The notes under the pieces: model-generated
What the model was told of the DNA's origin: nothing
Databases searched by the model: none
The model's input: only the letters and a program-made list of their open reading frames with translations
Assembly: GCA_021806765.1 (NCBI GenBank)
Contig: JAJZQR010000061.1
Coordinates: 1 to 23,609 of the forward strand
Direction of reading: 5' to 3'
DNA length: 23,609 bases
DNA from: Chloroflexota bacterium
GTDB lineage: Bacteria > Chloroflexota > UBA6077
Position numbers and translations under genes: made by a program
Shown here: positions 1-7,283 of the stretch, in pieces
How positions within the stretch are numbered: position 1 is the stretch's first letter
Layout of the letters: each line of letters opens with the position of its first letter

Positions 1-16
1 TGGAGGTACGACTCAC

Positions 17-157
17 CTACGTAGCACCATCGTTCGCAGTGACCTCAGCACCCACACACGCCAGAACCCGCACCAGGGACACGCCCTCGCGGGCGAGTCC
101 CACCACTGTCACCCTCTTCCCTGCATACCTGTCCCGAGCTATCTCTGTAGGTATCAT
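17..157 (-). CDS. murD: MurD N-terminus (UDP-N-acetylmuramoyl-L-alanine--D-glutamate ligase), broken or cut at window edge
   Basis: Seen: an ATG at 155-157 follows mraY by 17 bases, with AGGTCG as a modest ribosome site. The frame encodes only 46 residues, including VTVVGLAREGVSLVRVLA, which resembles the N-terminal Rossmann-like nucleotide motif of MurD. It then meets an in-frame TAG at 17-19, just before the window begins. MurD adds D-glutamate to UDP-MurNAc-L-Ala in the cytoplasm and normally has about 450 residues. murD directly after mraY is the standard dcw order, which supports the call more than the short sequence does. The early stop may be a real nonsense or frameshift mutation, or low-quality sequence at a contig end; the window cannot tell these apart. 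Confidence 0.6.
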   Translation of the reverse strand: MIPTEIARDRYAGKRVTVVGLAREGVSLVRVLACVGAEVTANDGAT

Positions 158-174
158 AGGGCAATCATCGACCT

Positions 175-1131
175 CTAGATCAGGGCCAGCGCGATACCCA
201 CCATGCCCAGCAGCATGGCGATCAACCAGAAACGCTGGGTAATCTGGGTTTCCGACCACCCCAGCAGTTCGAAATGGTGATGGATCGGAGCCATCTTGAA
301 CAGCCGCTTGCCACTGGTAAGCTTGAAGTAGATCACCTGGGCTGCGACCGATAGTGCCTCCACCACGAAGATCGCCCCGATGATCGGGAGCAACAGCACG
401 TGGCCGGTCATGAGCGCCACCACCGCCAGGGTCGCACCCAGGGTCAGAGAACCGATATCTCCCATGAACACCTGAGCAGGGTGGGCGTTGTACCAGAGGA
501 AGGCCAGAGTCGCGCCCACCACGGTGAACGAGAAGGTTACCAGGTAGGCCTGGTGCTGCAGGTAGGCGATGATACCGTAGCAGGCAAATGCGATGGCCAC
601 CGTTCCACCGGCCAGGCCATCCAATCCGTCGGTCAGGTTCACGGCGTGGGCAGTCCCGGCGACGGCGATAGCGGCCACCAGGGCGAACCAGACGCCCACC
701 TTAAACTCGCCTAATCGGGGGAAGTAGAGGGTATCCATGCCGAGGAACTGGTAGAGCACCAACCCGGCCACCAGTCCGATGGCGCCCAGCAGGACAAACT
801 TGGCGCGAACGGAGAGCCCGGTCCTGGTGCCGCCCACCAGGTTCATCATGTCGTCGACGCCGCCGACGGCTGCGCAACTGGCCACGACCCCCAGCGGCAG
901 CAGGATGGAATACCTCCCCACCACATTCGCCACCACGGTGACGGCCAGCACCGACCCAACGATCAAGATCCCCCCCATGGTAGGAGTCCCCGTCTTCACG
1001 ATGTGGGAGCTGGGCCCCTCTACCCGAATCTGCTTGCCGATCCGATGGTTTCGCAAGAACTGGATAAGAGGGCCACCCCAGATGACGGCAATCAGAAAGG
1101 TGAGCGTCCCGACGGTCAAGGAGTAGGACAT
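175..1131 (-). CDS. mraY: Phospho-N-acetylmuramoyl-pentapeptide-transferase (MraY)
   Basis: Integral membrane enzyme that transfers phospho-MurNAc-pentapeptide to undecaprenyl phosphate to give lipid I. Seen: 318 residues, mostly hydrophobic helices. Family motifs occur in order: KTGTPTMGG (46-54), VDD (92-94), NLTDGLDGLAGG (165-176), FMGDIGS (222-228) and PIHHHFE (282-288). The acidic residues of the DD, NLTDGLDG and GD motifs belong to the Mg-dependent active site of this family. After the DD pair the sequence reads MMN, where many homologues have a lysine three positions on; this is a divergence, not evidence of inactivity. Length is near the usual 320-360. The start ATG has AGAGG 7 bases upstream and lies inside the end of murF (16-base overlap), so the two are probably translationally coupled. 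Confidence 0.96.
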   Translation of the reverse strand: MSYSLTVGTLTFLIAVIWGGPLIQFLRNHRIGKQIRVEGPSSHIVKTGTPTMGGILIVGSVLAVTVVANVVGRYSILLPLGVVASCAAVGGVDDMMNLVGGTRTGLSVRAKFVLLGAIGLVAGLVLYQFLGMDTLYFPRLGEFKVGVWFALVAAIAVAGTAHAVNLTDGLDGLAGGTVAIAFACYGIIAYLQHQAYLVTFSFTVVGATLAFLWYNAHPAQVFMGDIGSLTLGATLAVVALMTGHVLLLPIIGAIFVVEALSVAAQVIYFKLTSGKRLFKMAPIHHHFELLGWSETQITQRFWLIAMLLGMVGIALALI

Positions 1132-2504
1132 CTAATCGCCTCTACTATCTCCTCCATCCGCACGCCCCGGGAGCCCTTAACCAGCACACAGTCTCCAGGG
1201 CGAAGGACGGTCTTCAGTTGCTGGATCGCTTCATCGTTGGTTTCGGCCAGAAAGACCGTTTCGGGACTCTTGCCACTGGTCAGGGCTTCCTGTCCGATCC
1301 CGAAGCCCAGAGGACCGACCGCGATCAGAATATCGGCCACATCCGCGGCTCGCCGGCCAACCATCTGGTGGCCTTCTTCCGCAAAGGGCCCCAACTCCAG
1401 CATGTCTCCGAGGACGGCCACCTTGCGACCATCCAACTCGGCGAGCAGGTTCAAAGCCGCCAGGGTGGAGGCGGGACTGGCGTTGTAGCTGTCGTCGATG
1501 ACGGTAGAGCCGTTCAGACCCGCCTCCACGATCAGCCTCAGGGAAGGCGACACCTCGTGAAGCCCCGCTGCTATCTCCTCCAGCGCCATTCCCAGGTGAT
1601 GGCCCACAGCCGCCGCAGCCACTGCCGCATGGACGCTATGGAGCCCCAGCAGGGGCATTCGCACGTGGACCCAACCATCCTCGTGGCGCAGATCGAACTC
1701 TATCCCCTGGAGGCCCCGGCCCTGGACGTCGTCGGCCCAGAAGCCGGCCTGCGGATCGAGTCCGTAGTAGGTCACCTCAGCCATCGTTCGCGAGGCCATG
1801 GCCCTGACCCGCTGGTCGTCGAAGTTCAGCACCGCAAGCCCCTGCTCCGGCAATTCTTCGACCAACTCCCCCTTGGCCTCGGCGATCCGCTCCACGCTGC
1901 CCATCCGTTCCAGGTGAGTGGGCCCCACGTTGGTCACGATTCCCACGTTGGGCTTGGCGATCCGAGCCAGTGCCCGAATATCCCCCAGGGCGTACATCCC
2001 CATCTCCAGGACGATCACCTGATGGCGCGGGGTAGCCTTCAGGAGGGTCAAGGGAAGTCCAACCTCAGTGTTCAGGTTCCCCTCGCTCTTCAGCACCTGG
2101 AAACGGTGCTCCAGCAGACCGGCCACCACCTCTTTGGTGGTGGTCTTTCCCACGCTCCCGGTAACCCCCACCACCGGCACACCCAGCTGCTGTCGCCAAT
2201 AGCTGGCCAGAGTCTGCAGCGCCGTCAGGGTGTCGCTCACCTGAATCAAGGGGAGGGGGCCAGCGCTCGCGGGACTAGCGGCTTCGTCCGGGAGCCTCTC
2301 CACCAGGGCAGACCTGGCGCCCTTGACGAAGGCGTCCAGCACGAAATCGTGGCCGTCGTGCTTCTGGCCCCTTAGGGCCACGAAGAGCGACCCCGGAGTC
2401 ACCTGCCGGGAGTCCACCACCACCGATGAGAGGGGCCGCTCATCCACCGGCTCCCCCACTATCGACCCACCAACCGCTTTCGCAACTTCCTGAATGGTCA
2501 ACAT
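1116..2504 (-). CDS. murF: UDP-N-acetylmuramoyl-tripeptide--D-alanyl-D-alanine ligase (MurF)
   Basis: Cytoplasmic ATP-dependent ligase that adds D-Ala-D-Ala to the UDP-MurNAc-tripeptide, completing the pentapeptide used by MraY. Seen: 462 residues, normal for MurF. The N-terminal domain (VVVDSRQVTPGSLFVALRG, about 28-46) is the Mur ligase substrate domain. GVTGSVGKTTTKE (113-125) is the ATP-binding loop. The central domain carries the NVGPTHLERMGS segment, and a C-terminal domain holds VIDDSYNASP and AVLGDMLELG. MurF rather than MurE is favoured by the VIDDSYNASP/GDMLELG signature and by adjacency to mraY. The gene overlaps mraY by 16 bases. It lies 81 bases after ftsI, where murE would normally sit; no murE remnant is visible there. 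The ATG start has only a weak ribosome site. Confidence 0.95.
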   Translation of the reverse strand: MLTIQEVAKAVGGSIVGEPVDERPLSSVVVDSRQVTPGSLFVALRGQKHDGHDFVLDAFVKGARSALVERLPDEAASPASAGPLPLIQVSDTLTALQTLASYWRQQLGVPVVGVTGSVGKTTTKEVVAGLLEHRFQVLKSEGNLNTEVGLPLTLLKATPRHQVIVLEMGMYALGDIRALARIAKPNVGIVTNVGPTHLERMGSVERIAEAKGELVEELPEQGLAVLNFDDQRVRAMASRTMAEVTYYGLDPQAGFWADDVQGRGLQGIEFDLRHEDGWVHVRMPLLGLHSVHAAVAAAAVGHHLGMALEEIAAGLHEVSPSLRLIVEAGLNGSTVIDDSYNASPASTLAALNLLAELDGRKVAVLGDMLELGPFAEEGHQMVGRRAADVADILIAVGPLGFGIGQEALTSGKSPETVFLAETNDEAIQQLKTVLRPGDCVLVKGSRGVRMEEIVEAIRCPTP

Positions 2505-2585
2505 AGCTCTCGAGTAGTTTCCTCACTGGGCCCTGATAGGAGCGGATCCAATCCCCGCCTCCACCCAGGAGACGGACCCGACTCC

Positions 2586-4313
2586 CTAGCTGCCGGCCGT
2601 GGCCTTCGCCTTGACCGGCTCCGAGGGCGGTATCTTCATGTAAGCGAACAACTGCTCGGCGATCTTCTTGAACACGGGAGTTGCCGTGGTCCCCCCGTAA
2701 ATCGCTTTCGGAGCGTCCAGCCTAACCAGCATGACAAACTTCGGGTCGTAGGCCGGCGCAAAGCCCACCTGCGAGGCATAGGTCAGGCCGGAGGTATAGC
2801 CGTTGCTGGTGGGGAGGTCCGCCGTGCCCGTCTTGCCGGCGATCTTGTAGCCGGGCACCACCCCCAGCTTCAGGGAGTTGTCCTCCACCACGTGCACCAT
2901 CATCCCGGTTAGTGCCTGCGCAGTCTGAGATGATATCACCCTCCTCACCTGGACCGGTGGCACCTCCCGGATGGAGTCCCCCTGCCGGAACGCCTTGACC
3001 ACCATCGGTTTCATCAGCACGCCGTCGTTGGCAATGGCCGCGACCGCAGTGATCATCTGGATGGCAGTGACGGCGATACCTTGGCCGAAGGAGTTGGTGG
3101 CCAGATCTATCTTGGTCCAGGCCGGCTCTTTGGGGGTCCTGAAGCGGCCTGAGGCCTCACCGGGCAGGTCGATGCCGGTCGGCTTACCGAAACCGAAGGC
3201 TTCCACGTAGCGATAGAATCGGTCAGGCCCCAGCAGCCCGGAGACGTACGCAGCGCCCACGTTGGCCGAGTTTATCAGAACCTGGGTCATCGTCTCCCTG
3301 CCAGGACCACGGGAGTCCCAATTGTGAATCCTCACCCCATCGATCATAACCGAGCCATTGTCGGTGATGGCAGTGTCGGGGGTTACAAGCTTCTCCTCGA
3401 TGCCCCCCGACATGGTGACCACCTTCATGACAGAACCCGGCTCGTAGACATCGGTAACAGCCGTAGGCTTGTACAGCTCCTGATGGCTCGGATCGTAGAC
3501 TTCTTCGGCCGTCAGGTCGTAGGTGGGCTGGTTGGCCATGGCCAGTATCTCGCCGGTCTTCGGGTCCATCACGATGACGAATCCGCCCCGCGCCTCGTAC
3601 TCCTTGATTCCGTTCGCCAGTTCCTGCTCCACCATCCGCTGGATGACGCGATCGATAGTGAGGATGGCATCGGAACCGTCTCGGGGTGGAACTACCTGCC
3701 TCTGCCCAATGGCGATTTCCCCTCCTACGGTGTCCCGCTCGGCCTGCAGCAGCCCCGGCTCACCTCCCAACTCCTTGTCCAGGCTGAGTTCCAAGCCGGA
3801 CAGCCCCTTGAAATCCTTGCCGACGAAGCCGAGAACTTGAGCCGCTATGCTCCCCTCAGGATAACCCCTGAAGGGTTCGGCCTGAAGGAAGACCCCTGGC
3901 AGGTTGAGGTTGGCAATTTTCGTGCTAACGTCTGCAGGCAACTTCCGTTTGATCAAGACCGCGGCATTGGTGCTGGACTGCAGCTTGGACAGGATCGCGT
4001 CCGCCGGATCGCCGATCAACCGCGAGAGGGTAGATGCCGTACCGGATGGGTCCTTGACGGAGGGAGAGTAAGCGTAAACGCTCTGGTACATCACGCTGAC
4101 CGCCAGCGGGTTGCCATTGCGGTCCAGAATATCGCCCCGGCGAGGGACAATCTCCTTCTTGAAGCTATGCTCCTCACTGGCCAGGTCATGGAAGCGCTGG
4201 TATTCCAGTACCTGGTAGGAGTAGGTCCGATAGAGCAACAGCAGAGCGCACGCTGCGAACAGCACGCAGAGCGTCATCAAACGCCATCGCTGATCTCGAA
4301 CCTCACCGACCAT
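2586..4313 (-). CDS. ftsI: Penicillin-binding protein, FtsI/PBP2-type transpeptidase
   Basis: Class B PBP that crosslinks septal peptidoglycan, anchored in the membrane with the catalytic domain outside. Seen: one N-terminal membrane helix (about 11-30), then the PBP dimerisation region beginning IVPRRGDILDRNGNPLAVS (55-73). The transpeptidase domain has all three active-site motifs: SVMK (294-297, nucleophile Ser294), SAN (349-351) and KTGT (494-497). At 575 residues it matches FtsI-type proteins, with no PASTA repeats at the C-terminus. It starts 6 bases after the ftsL-like gene, and its place in the dcw cluster indicates a septal rather than elongation PBP. The ATG is preceded only by a weak AAGG, so expression may depend on coupling to ftsL. 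Confidence 0.93.
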   Translation of the reverse strand: MVGEVRDQRWRLMTLCVLFAACALLLLYRTYSYQVLEYQRFHDLASEEHSFKKEIVPRRGDILDRNGNPLAVSVMYQSVYAYSPSVKDPSGTASTLSRLIGDPADAILSKLQSSTNAAVLIKRKLPADVSTKIANLNLPGVFLQAEPFRGYPEGSIAAQVLGFVGKDFKGLSGLELSLDKELGGEPGLLQAERDTVGGEIAIGQRQVVPPRDGSDAILTIDRVIQRMVEQELANGIKEYEARGGFVIVMDPKTGEILAMANQPTYDLTAEEVYDPSHQELYKPTAVTDVYEPGSVMKVVTMSGGIEEKLVTPDTAITDNGSVMIDGVRIHNWDSRGPGRETMTQVLINSANVGAAYVSGLLGPDRFYRYVEAFGFGKPTGIDLPGEASGRFRTPKEPAWTKIDLATNSFGQGIAVTAIQMITAVAAIANDGVLMKPMVVKAFRQGDSIREVPPVQVRRVISSQTAQALTGMMVHVVEDNSLKLGVVPGYKIAGKTGTADLPTSNGYTSGLTYASQVGFAPAYDPKFVMLVRLDAPKAIYGGTTATPVFKKIAEQLFAYMKIPPSEPVKAKATAGS

Positions 4314-4319
4314 CCTTGC

Positions 4320-4820
4320 CTACTGCTTGCGCGAGGAGCGCGGAGCGAACACGTCCGAAATCGAGACTCCCATGGTATCCAGCAGGCTCCTGCTGGGCGC
4401 CACGCCGGGCTTCTCCAGAGCAGGGACCGAGCGAGCCTCGCCCCGGCTCGCCGGCGCGGGCCGCTGCGGGGCGTCCGCAGAGGCGGCCTTGAGGTAAACC
4501 ACGTTCTTGGCAGGGACCATCCCCAGCCGCTTCGTGGCCTCCGCCTGCACCGATGCCAACGACTTGGCCTTGGCCACATTCAGGGCGAGCTGCTCGTTGC
4601 GCAGCTTCCAGTTGTTTTCCTCGACCTGCAACTCCTGGATGCTGTAACCGGTAGTTGCCACATCACTGGTCTGGGTCAGATAGAATAGGCTGACGATACC
4701 CACAAGGACGCTAGCCAGCGGCAGCCAGGCCGCAAAGCGCGGGGAGTAAAGCCGCATGGGCTCCCGCTTAATCCGGCGTGGTAGGGCCATTGGTTGTGAA
4801 GATATCTCTGCCAGTGCCAA
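4320..4820 (-). CDS. ftsL: FtsL-like single-pass cell-division protein
   Basis: Small bitopic protein expected to scaffold the divisome with FtsQ/FtsB-type partners. Seen: 166 residues with a basic N-terminus (PRRIKREPMR), one membrane helix (about 30-49), a coiled-coil-like stretch (about 58-98, IQELQVEENNWKLRNEQLAL) and a KRLGMVPA motif typical of FtsL/DivIC-type proteins. A low-complexity Pro/Ala/Ser tail of about 55 residues follows. FtsL sequences diverge widely, so the call rests on topology and position between rsmH and ftsI. The start is TTG at 4818-4820: GGAGG (4827-4831) sits 6 bases upstream, and no equally well-placed ATG exists. The next in-frame ATGs are at residues 11 and 22. 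Confidence 0.8.
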   Translation of the reverse strand: MALAEISSQPMALPRRIKREPMRLYSPRFAAWLPLASVLVGIVSLFYLTQTSDVATTGYSIQELQVEENNWKLRNEQLALNVAKAKSLASVQAEATKRLGMVPAKNVVYLKAASADAPQRPAPASRGEARSVPALEKPGVAPSRSLLDTMGVSISDVFAPRSSRKQ

Positions 4821-4838
4821 CTTCCGCCTCCGACCCGG

Positions 4839-5777
4839 TTACACTATCTTCTCGGCCACCCGTAGCTTGGCGCTTCGGGCTCGAGGGTTGCGCTCCACTT
4901 CCTCAGGTGAGGGAAGGATCGGCTTCTTGGAGACTAGCCTCAGGGTGGCCTGCTTGCCGCAAACGCAAACCGGCAGACCCGGCGGACAGATGCATTGGGA
5001 AGCTTCGTGCCGCATGAACTCCTTCACGATCCTGTCCTCCAGGGAGTGGAAGGAGATGACCGCCAGCCGGCCTCCTGTGGCCAGGATCTCCAGCGCCTGG
5101 GGCAGGGCCTCACGCAGGCTCTGCAGTTCCTCATTCACGGCGATCCTCAGCGCCTGGAAGGTCTTGGTCGCCGAATGTCTGCCCCCCCGCTTAGGGCCCA
5201 GAACCCCTGCCACGATCTCCGCCAGATCCTTGGTAGTCTCGATTCTCTTCTTGGACCGTCTTCGCACGATGGCCCGGGCGATGGCAGCCCCACGACTCTC
5301 CTCACCGTACTCGTACAGCATCCTTCTCAACTCCAACTCGCCGGCATCGTTGACGATATCCTCCGCCGTGAGCGTCTGCCTCGGGTCGAACCGCATGTCC
5401 AGCGGCTGTTCCCTTTGGAAGGAGAAGCCCCTAGGGGACCTGTCCAACTGCATGGAGGACAGCCCGAGATCGAAGAGAACCCCGTCGGCCAGCGTGAAAC
5501 CGGTATCCCTGGCCGTGCCGGCCAAGAATCGGAAGTTGACGTTGACCAGCTCCACCCGGCCGCCGAAACGAGCGAGTCTTTGGCGGGCTATCGCCAGGGC
5601 ATCTGGATCCGCATCCAGGCCTAGCAGCCGAGCCCGAGGCCCTGCAGCCTCCAGAATGCCCTCGGCGTGGCCGCCTGCGCCCACCGTACAGTCCACGTAC
5701 GAAGCCCCATCCCTGGGCTGGAGGGCCTCGATGACTTCTCGATAAAGAACTGGAATGTGGAAGGATTCGCCGGTCAT
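4839..5777 (-). CDS. rsmH: 16S rRNA (cytosine-1402-N4)-methyltransferase RsmH (MraW)
   Basis: SAM-dependent enzyme that methylates N4 of C1402 in the 16S rRNA decoding site. Seen: 312 residues, the family's usual length. Motifs are HIPVLYREVIEAL near the N-terminus, VDCTVGAGGHAEGIL (SAM-binding motif I, 28-42), GLDADPDALAIA, GVLFDLGLSSMQLDRSPRGF, and AVISFHSLEDRIVKEFMR toward the C-terminus. These are diagnostic for RsmH. It lies 29 bases downstream of mraZ and 18 bases upstream of the ftsL-like start, the canonical dcw order. The ATG at 5775-5777 has no strong Shine-Dalgarno sequence. Confidence 0.97.
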   Translation of the reverse strand: MTGESFHIPVLYREVIEALQPRDGASYVDCTVGAGGHAEGILEAAGPRARLLGLDADPDALAIARQRLARFGGRVELVNVNFRFLAGTARDTGFTLADGVLFDLGLSSMQLDRSPRGFSFQREQPLDMRFDPRQTLTAEDIVNDAGELELRRMLYEYGEESRGAAIARAIVRRRSKKRIETTKDLAEIVAGVLGPKRGGRHSATKTFQALRIAVNEELQSLREALPQALEILATGGRLAVISFHSLEDRIVKEFMRHEASQCICPPGLPVCVCGKQATLRLVSKKPILPSPEEVERNPRARSAKLRVAEKIV

Positions 5778-5806
5778 CCGGATCCCAAGCTAAGAGACGG
5801 CCTCAT

Positions 5807-6244
5807 CTAGATGTTGATGCCGGCGGCAGCGAGGTGTTCCGCGAAGGTGGAGCTATTCTCAGCCACCATAGAGCGCTCTTCATCCCAGCTGTCCTGGCCC
5901 CAGATCTCCAGGCGGTTAGGCATTCCCGCCACCACCACCTCTCCCTTCAGCCCCGCGTAGTCCCGCAGGATCTGAGGGATCACCACCCGACCGAGCTTGT
6001 CCAGGCCGGTCTCCGTAGCGCCAGCGAAGAAGTGTCTCGCCACCCTGCGGGCATCAGGGTTCATCATCGGTAGCTTCGCCAGCTTCTCCGCCAGCTGCGA
6101 CCACTCGTCCATCGTCCAAACGTACAGGCACCTATCCAGACCGAAGGTCATCACAAGACCCTCAGTCACCGACGGGCGAAACTTCGAGGGAATCGCAAGC
6201 CGCCCCTTGTCGTCGACAGTGTGCTGAAAGACGCCGAGGAACAA
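5807..6244 (-). CDS. mraZ: Transcriptional regulator MraZ
   Basis: DNA-binding protein with two AbrB-like half-domains; it forms ring oligomers and represses its own dcw operon in the species studied. Seen: 145 residues, normal length. Two repeats carry the DxKGRxxIP-type motif: VDDKGRLAIPSKFR in the first half and LDKLGRVVIPQILRDYAGL in the second, each predicted to present the DNA-contacting Arg. It is first gene of the operon, directly after a promoter and a four-decamer operator (6281-6320). The start is TTG at 6242-6244, decided by GGAG 6 bases upstream and by the conserved MFLGVFQHTVDDKGR N-terminus. A weak start codon on the repressor gene may keep MraZ low. Confidence 0.96.
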   Translation of the reverse strand: MFLGVFQHTVDDKGRLAIPSKFRPSVTEGLVMTFGLDRCLYVWTMDEWSQLAEKLAKLPMMNPDARRVARHFFAGATETGLDKLGRVVIPQILRDYAGLKGEVVVAGMPNRLEIWGQDSWDEERSMVAENSSTFAEHLAAAGINI

Positions 6245-6280
6245 GACCCACTCCAGAGGTTGGGGCGGTGGAGCCGGGGG

Positions 6281-6320
6281 TTATCCCCACTTTCTCCCAC
6301 TTATCCCCACTTTTTTCCAC
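6281..6320 (-). promoter_or_regulatory. MraZ operator: four phased GTGG decamers
   Basis: Read on the minus strand, four consecutive decamers are GTGGAAAAAA, GTGGGGATAA, GTGGGAGAAA and GTGGGGATAA, each exactly 10 bases apart, so all face the same side of the helix. Known MraZ boxes are short (T)GGG-type repeats at about 10-bp period in front of mraZ. The array begins about 10 bases downstream of the -10 hexamer, so bound MraZ would block initiation or early elongation. The function is inferred from position and pattern. Confidence 0.85.
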
Positions 6321-6330
6321 AGCGGGCCAC

Positions 6331-6359
6331 ATTGTAGCTACCGCACCCCGCCATTTCAA
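6331..6359 (-). promoter_or_regulatory. Sigma-70-type promoter of the mraZ/dcw operon
   Basis: On the minus strand a -35 hexamer TTGAAA (6354-6359) and a -10 hexamer TACAAT (6331-6336) are separated by exactly 17 bases. Each differs from consensus at one position. Transcription would begin near 6323-6325, giving a leader of about 80 bases that contains the MraZ operator. A second TTGAAA occurs 16 bases further upstream but lacks a matching -10. Confidence 0.8.
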
Positions 6360-6473
6360 GGGATTCCGAGCCACTTTCAAGATGAATTCCGGAAGAATGC
6401 TCTTTTCACCGGAACGAGAGGTCGACTTTCCGTGAAGGGAAGGCAGATCCCGTGCCGTGGGGGAGCGAGTGGG

Positions 6474-6513
6474 GGAACTTGATGGAACTCAGAGGAACGG
6501 GGCGGAACTCCGG
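6474..6513. repeat. Phased array of four GGAAC decamers, unknown function
   Basis: GGAAC occurs at 6474, 6484, 6494 and 6504, each followed by five variable bases, giving a strict 10-bp period over 40 bp. It lies in the 337-bp gap between the zinc-ribbon gene and mraZ, about 115 bp upstream of the mraZ -35. The rest of that gap (6360-6473 and 6514-6581) shows only a weak 5-bp stem near 6551 and no gene. The layout resembles the MraZ operator but the core differs, suggesting a second regulator site. Function is not established. Confidence 0.6.
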
Positions 6514-6581
6514 GGGCGGCGCGAATCGCACTTAGTCGCCCGCATCGGCGCCCCGTCAGGGGCAGGGGCAACTTCAAATTG

Positions 6582-7283
6582 TTAGGGCAGGTACAGGATA
6601 CGGCCGCAGCTCTGGCAGGTGATCGGCTCGGGGCTGCTGCGCGCCCGCTGGACTTCCGACGAGGAGAGACTGATCCGGCAGCCCTTGCAGGCCCGCTGCT
6701 CGATGGGCACCACCGCCAGCCCACCCCGGGTGCGACGGATCATTTCGTAGTTCCGCAGCGCCGCAGGGTCGATCTGGCTGGCCACCCGATCCCGAGCCGC
6801 TGCAAGCCGCTCCACCTCGTCCACAAGGGCGGCGCACTCGGCCTCCAGGACGGCCTGCTCGGCCTTCCATGCCTGCTCCTTCTCGGACAGCGACTGCCGG
6901 GCACGCTCCATTGCGGCACCGATGCTCTCCACGGCGTCCATGTTCAGCAATGTCTCGGTCTCCAGCTCGCTGATCCGCGCCTTCTGCAGCTCCACTTCGT
7001 GGGCCAGGCTGGCCAGCTCCTTGGGGTTCTTGACACTGCCGTCGTACAGCTTCTTCTCCTCGACCTTTCGCTTGGCGGTTTCCTTCTCCAGTTGGTGATC
7101 CAGTTCCTTCCCCTTCACCTGCAACGCGTGAAGCTGCCGGCGAGCCAACTCCAGCTCCTCTCGGAAGGGGATCAGGTCGCTGTCGTCGCCGCAACGGGCC
7201 TGCTTCTGCTCCAGGCTCTCCCGGGCACTGTCCAGGGCGCTGTCCAGATCCTGCAGCTCGCGCAACAGTTCGATTTTCTTCAC
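6582..7283 (-). CDS. Coiled-coil zinc-ribbon protein (C4-type, CdsZ/DUF-type family)
   Basis: Seen: 233 residues. About 1-170 is a highly charged, heptad-like helical region predicted to form a long coiled-coil hairpin, including the family-typical DGSVKNPKELASLAHEV (81-97). The C-terminus is a C4 zinc ribbon with Cys199, Cys202, Cys223 and Cys226 in CxxC...CxxC spacing. Proteins of this build are widespread and poorly characterised; proposed roles involve nucleic-acid or protein binding, and no enzyme activity is visible. The GTG start overlaps the stop of the nif3-like gene as GTGA, so the pair is translationally coupled. No clear intrinsic terminator follows, so read-through toward mraZ is possible. 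Confidence 0.88.
   Translation of the reverse strand: MKKIELLRELQDLDSALDSARESLEQKQARCGDDSDLIPFREELELARRQLHALQVKGKELDHQLEKETAKRKVEEKKLYDGSVKNPKELASLAHEVELQKARISELETETLLNMDAVESIGAAMERARQSLSEKEQAWKAEQAVLEAECAALVDEVERLAAARDRVASQIDPAALRNYEMIRRTRGGLAVVPIEQRACKGCRISLSSSEVQRARSSPEPITCQSCGRILYLP

Noticed and set aside
3324..4688. Long plus-strand open frame (454 codons) across ftsI and ftsL
   Set aside because: Antisense to two clearly recognised genes in a GC-rich sequence, with no family motif. The same applies to plus-strand frames at 1218-2375, 7364-8479 and 8401-9417.
6313..6321. TTTTCCACA, a match to the DnaA box pattern
   Set aside because: A single match created by the last MraZ decamer, with no cluster of boxes or AT-rich unwinding region, so there is no support for an origin.
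6474..6480. GGAACTT as an ECF sigma factor -35 element
   Set aside because: There is no matching -10 and no plus-strand gene downstream. The motif is better described as part of the four-copy phased array.
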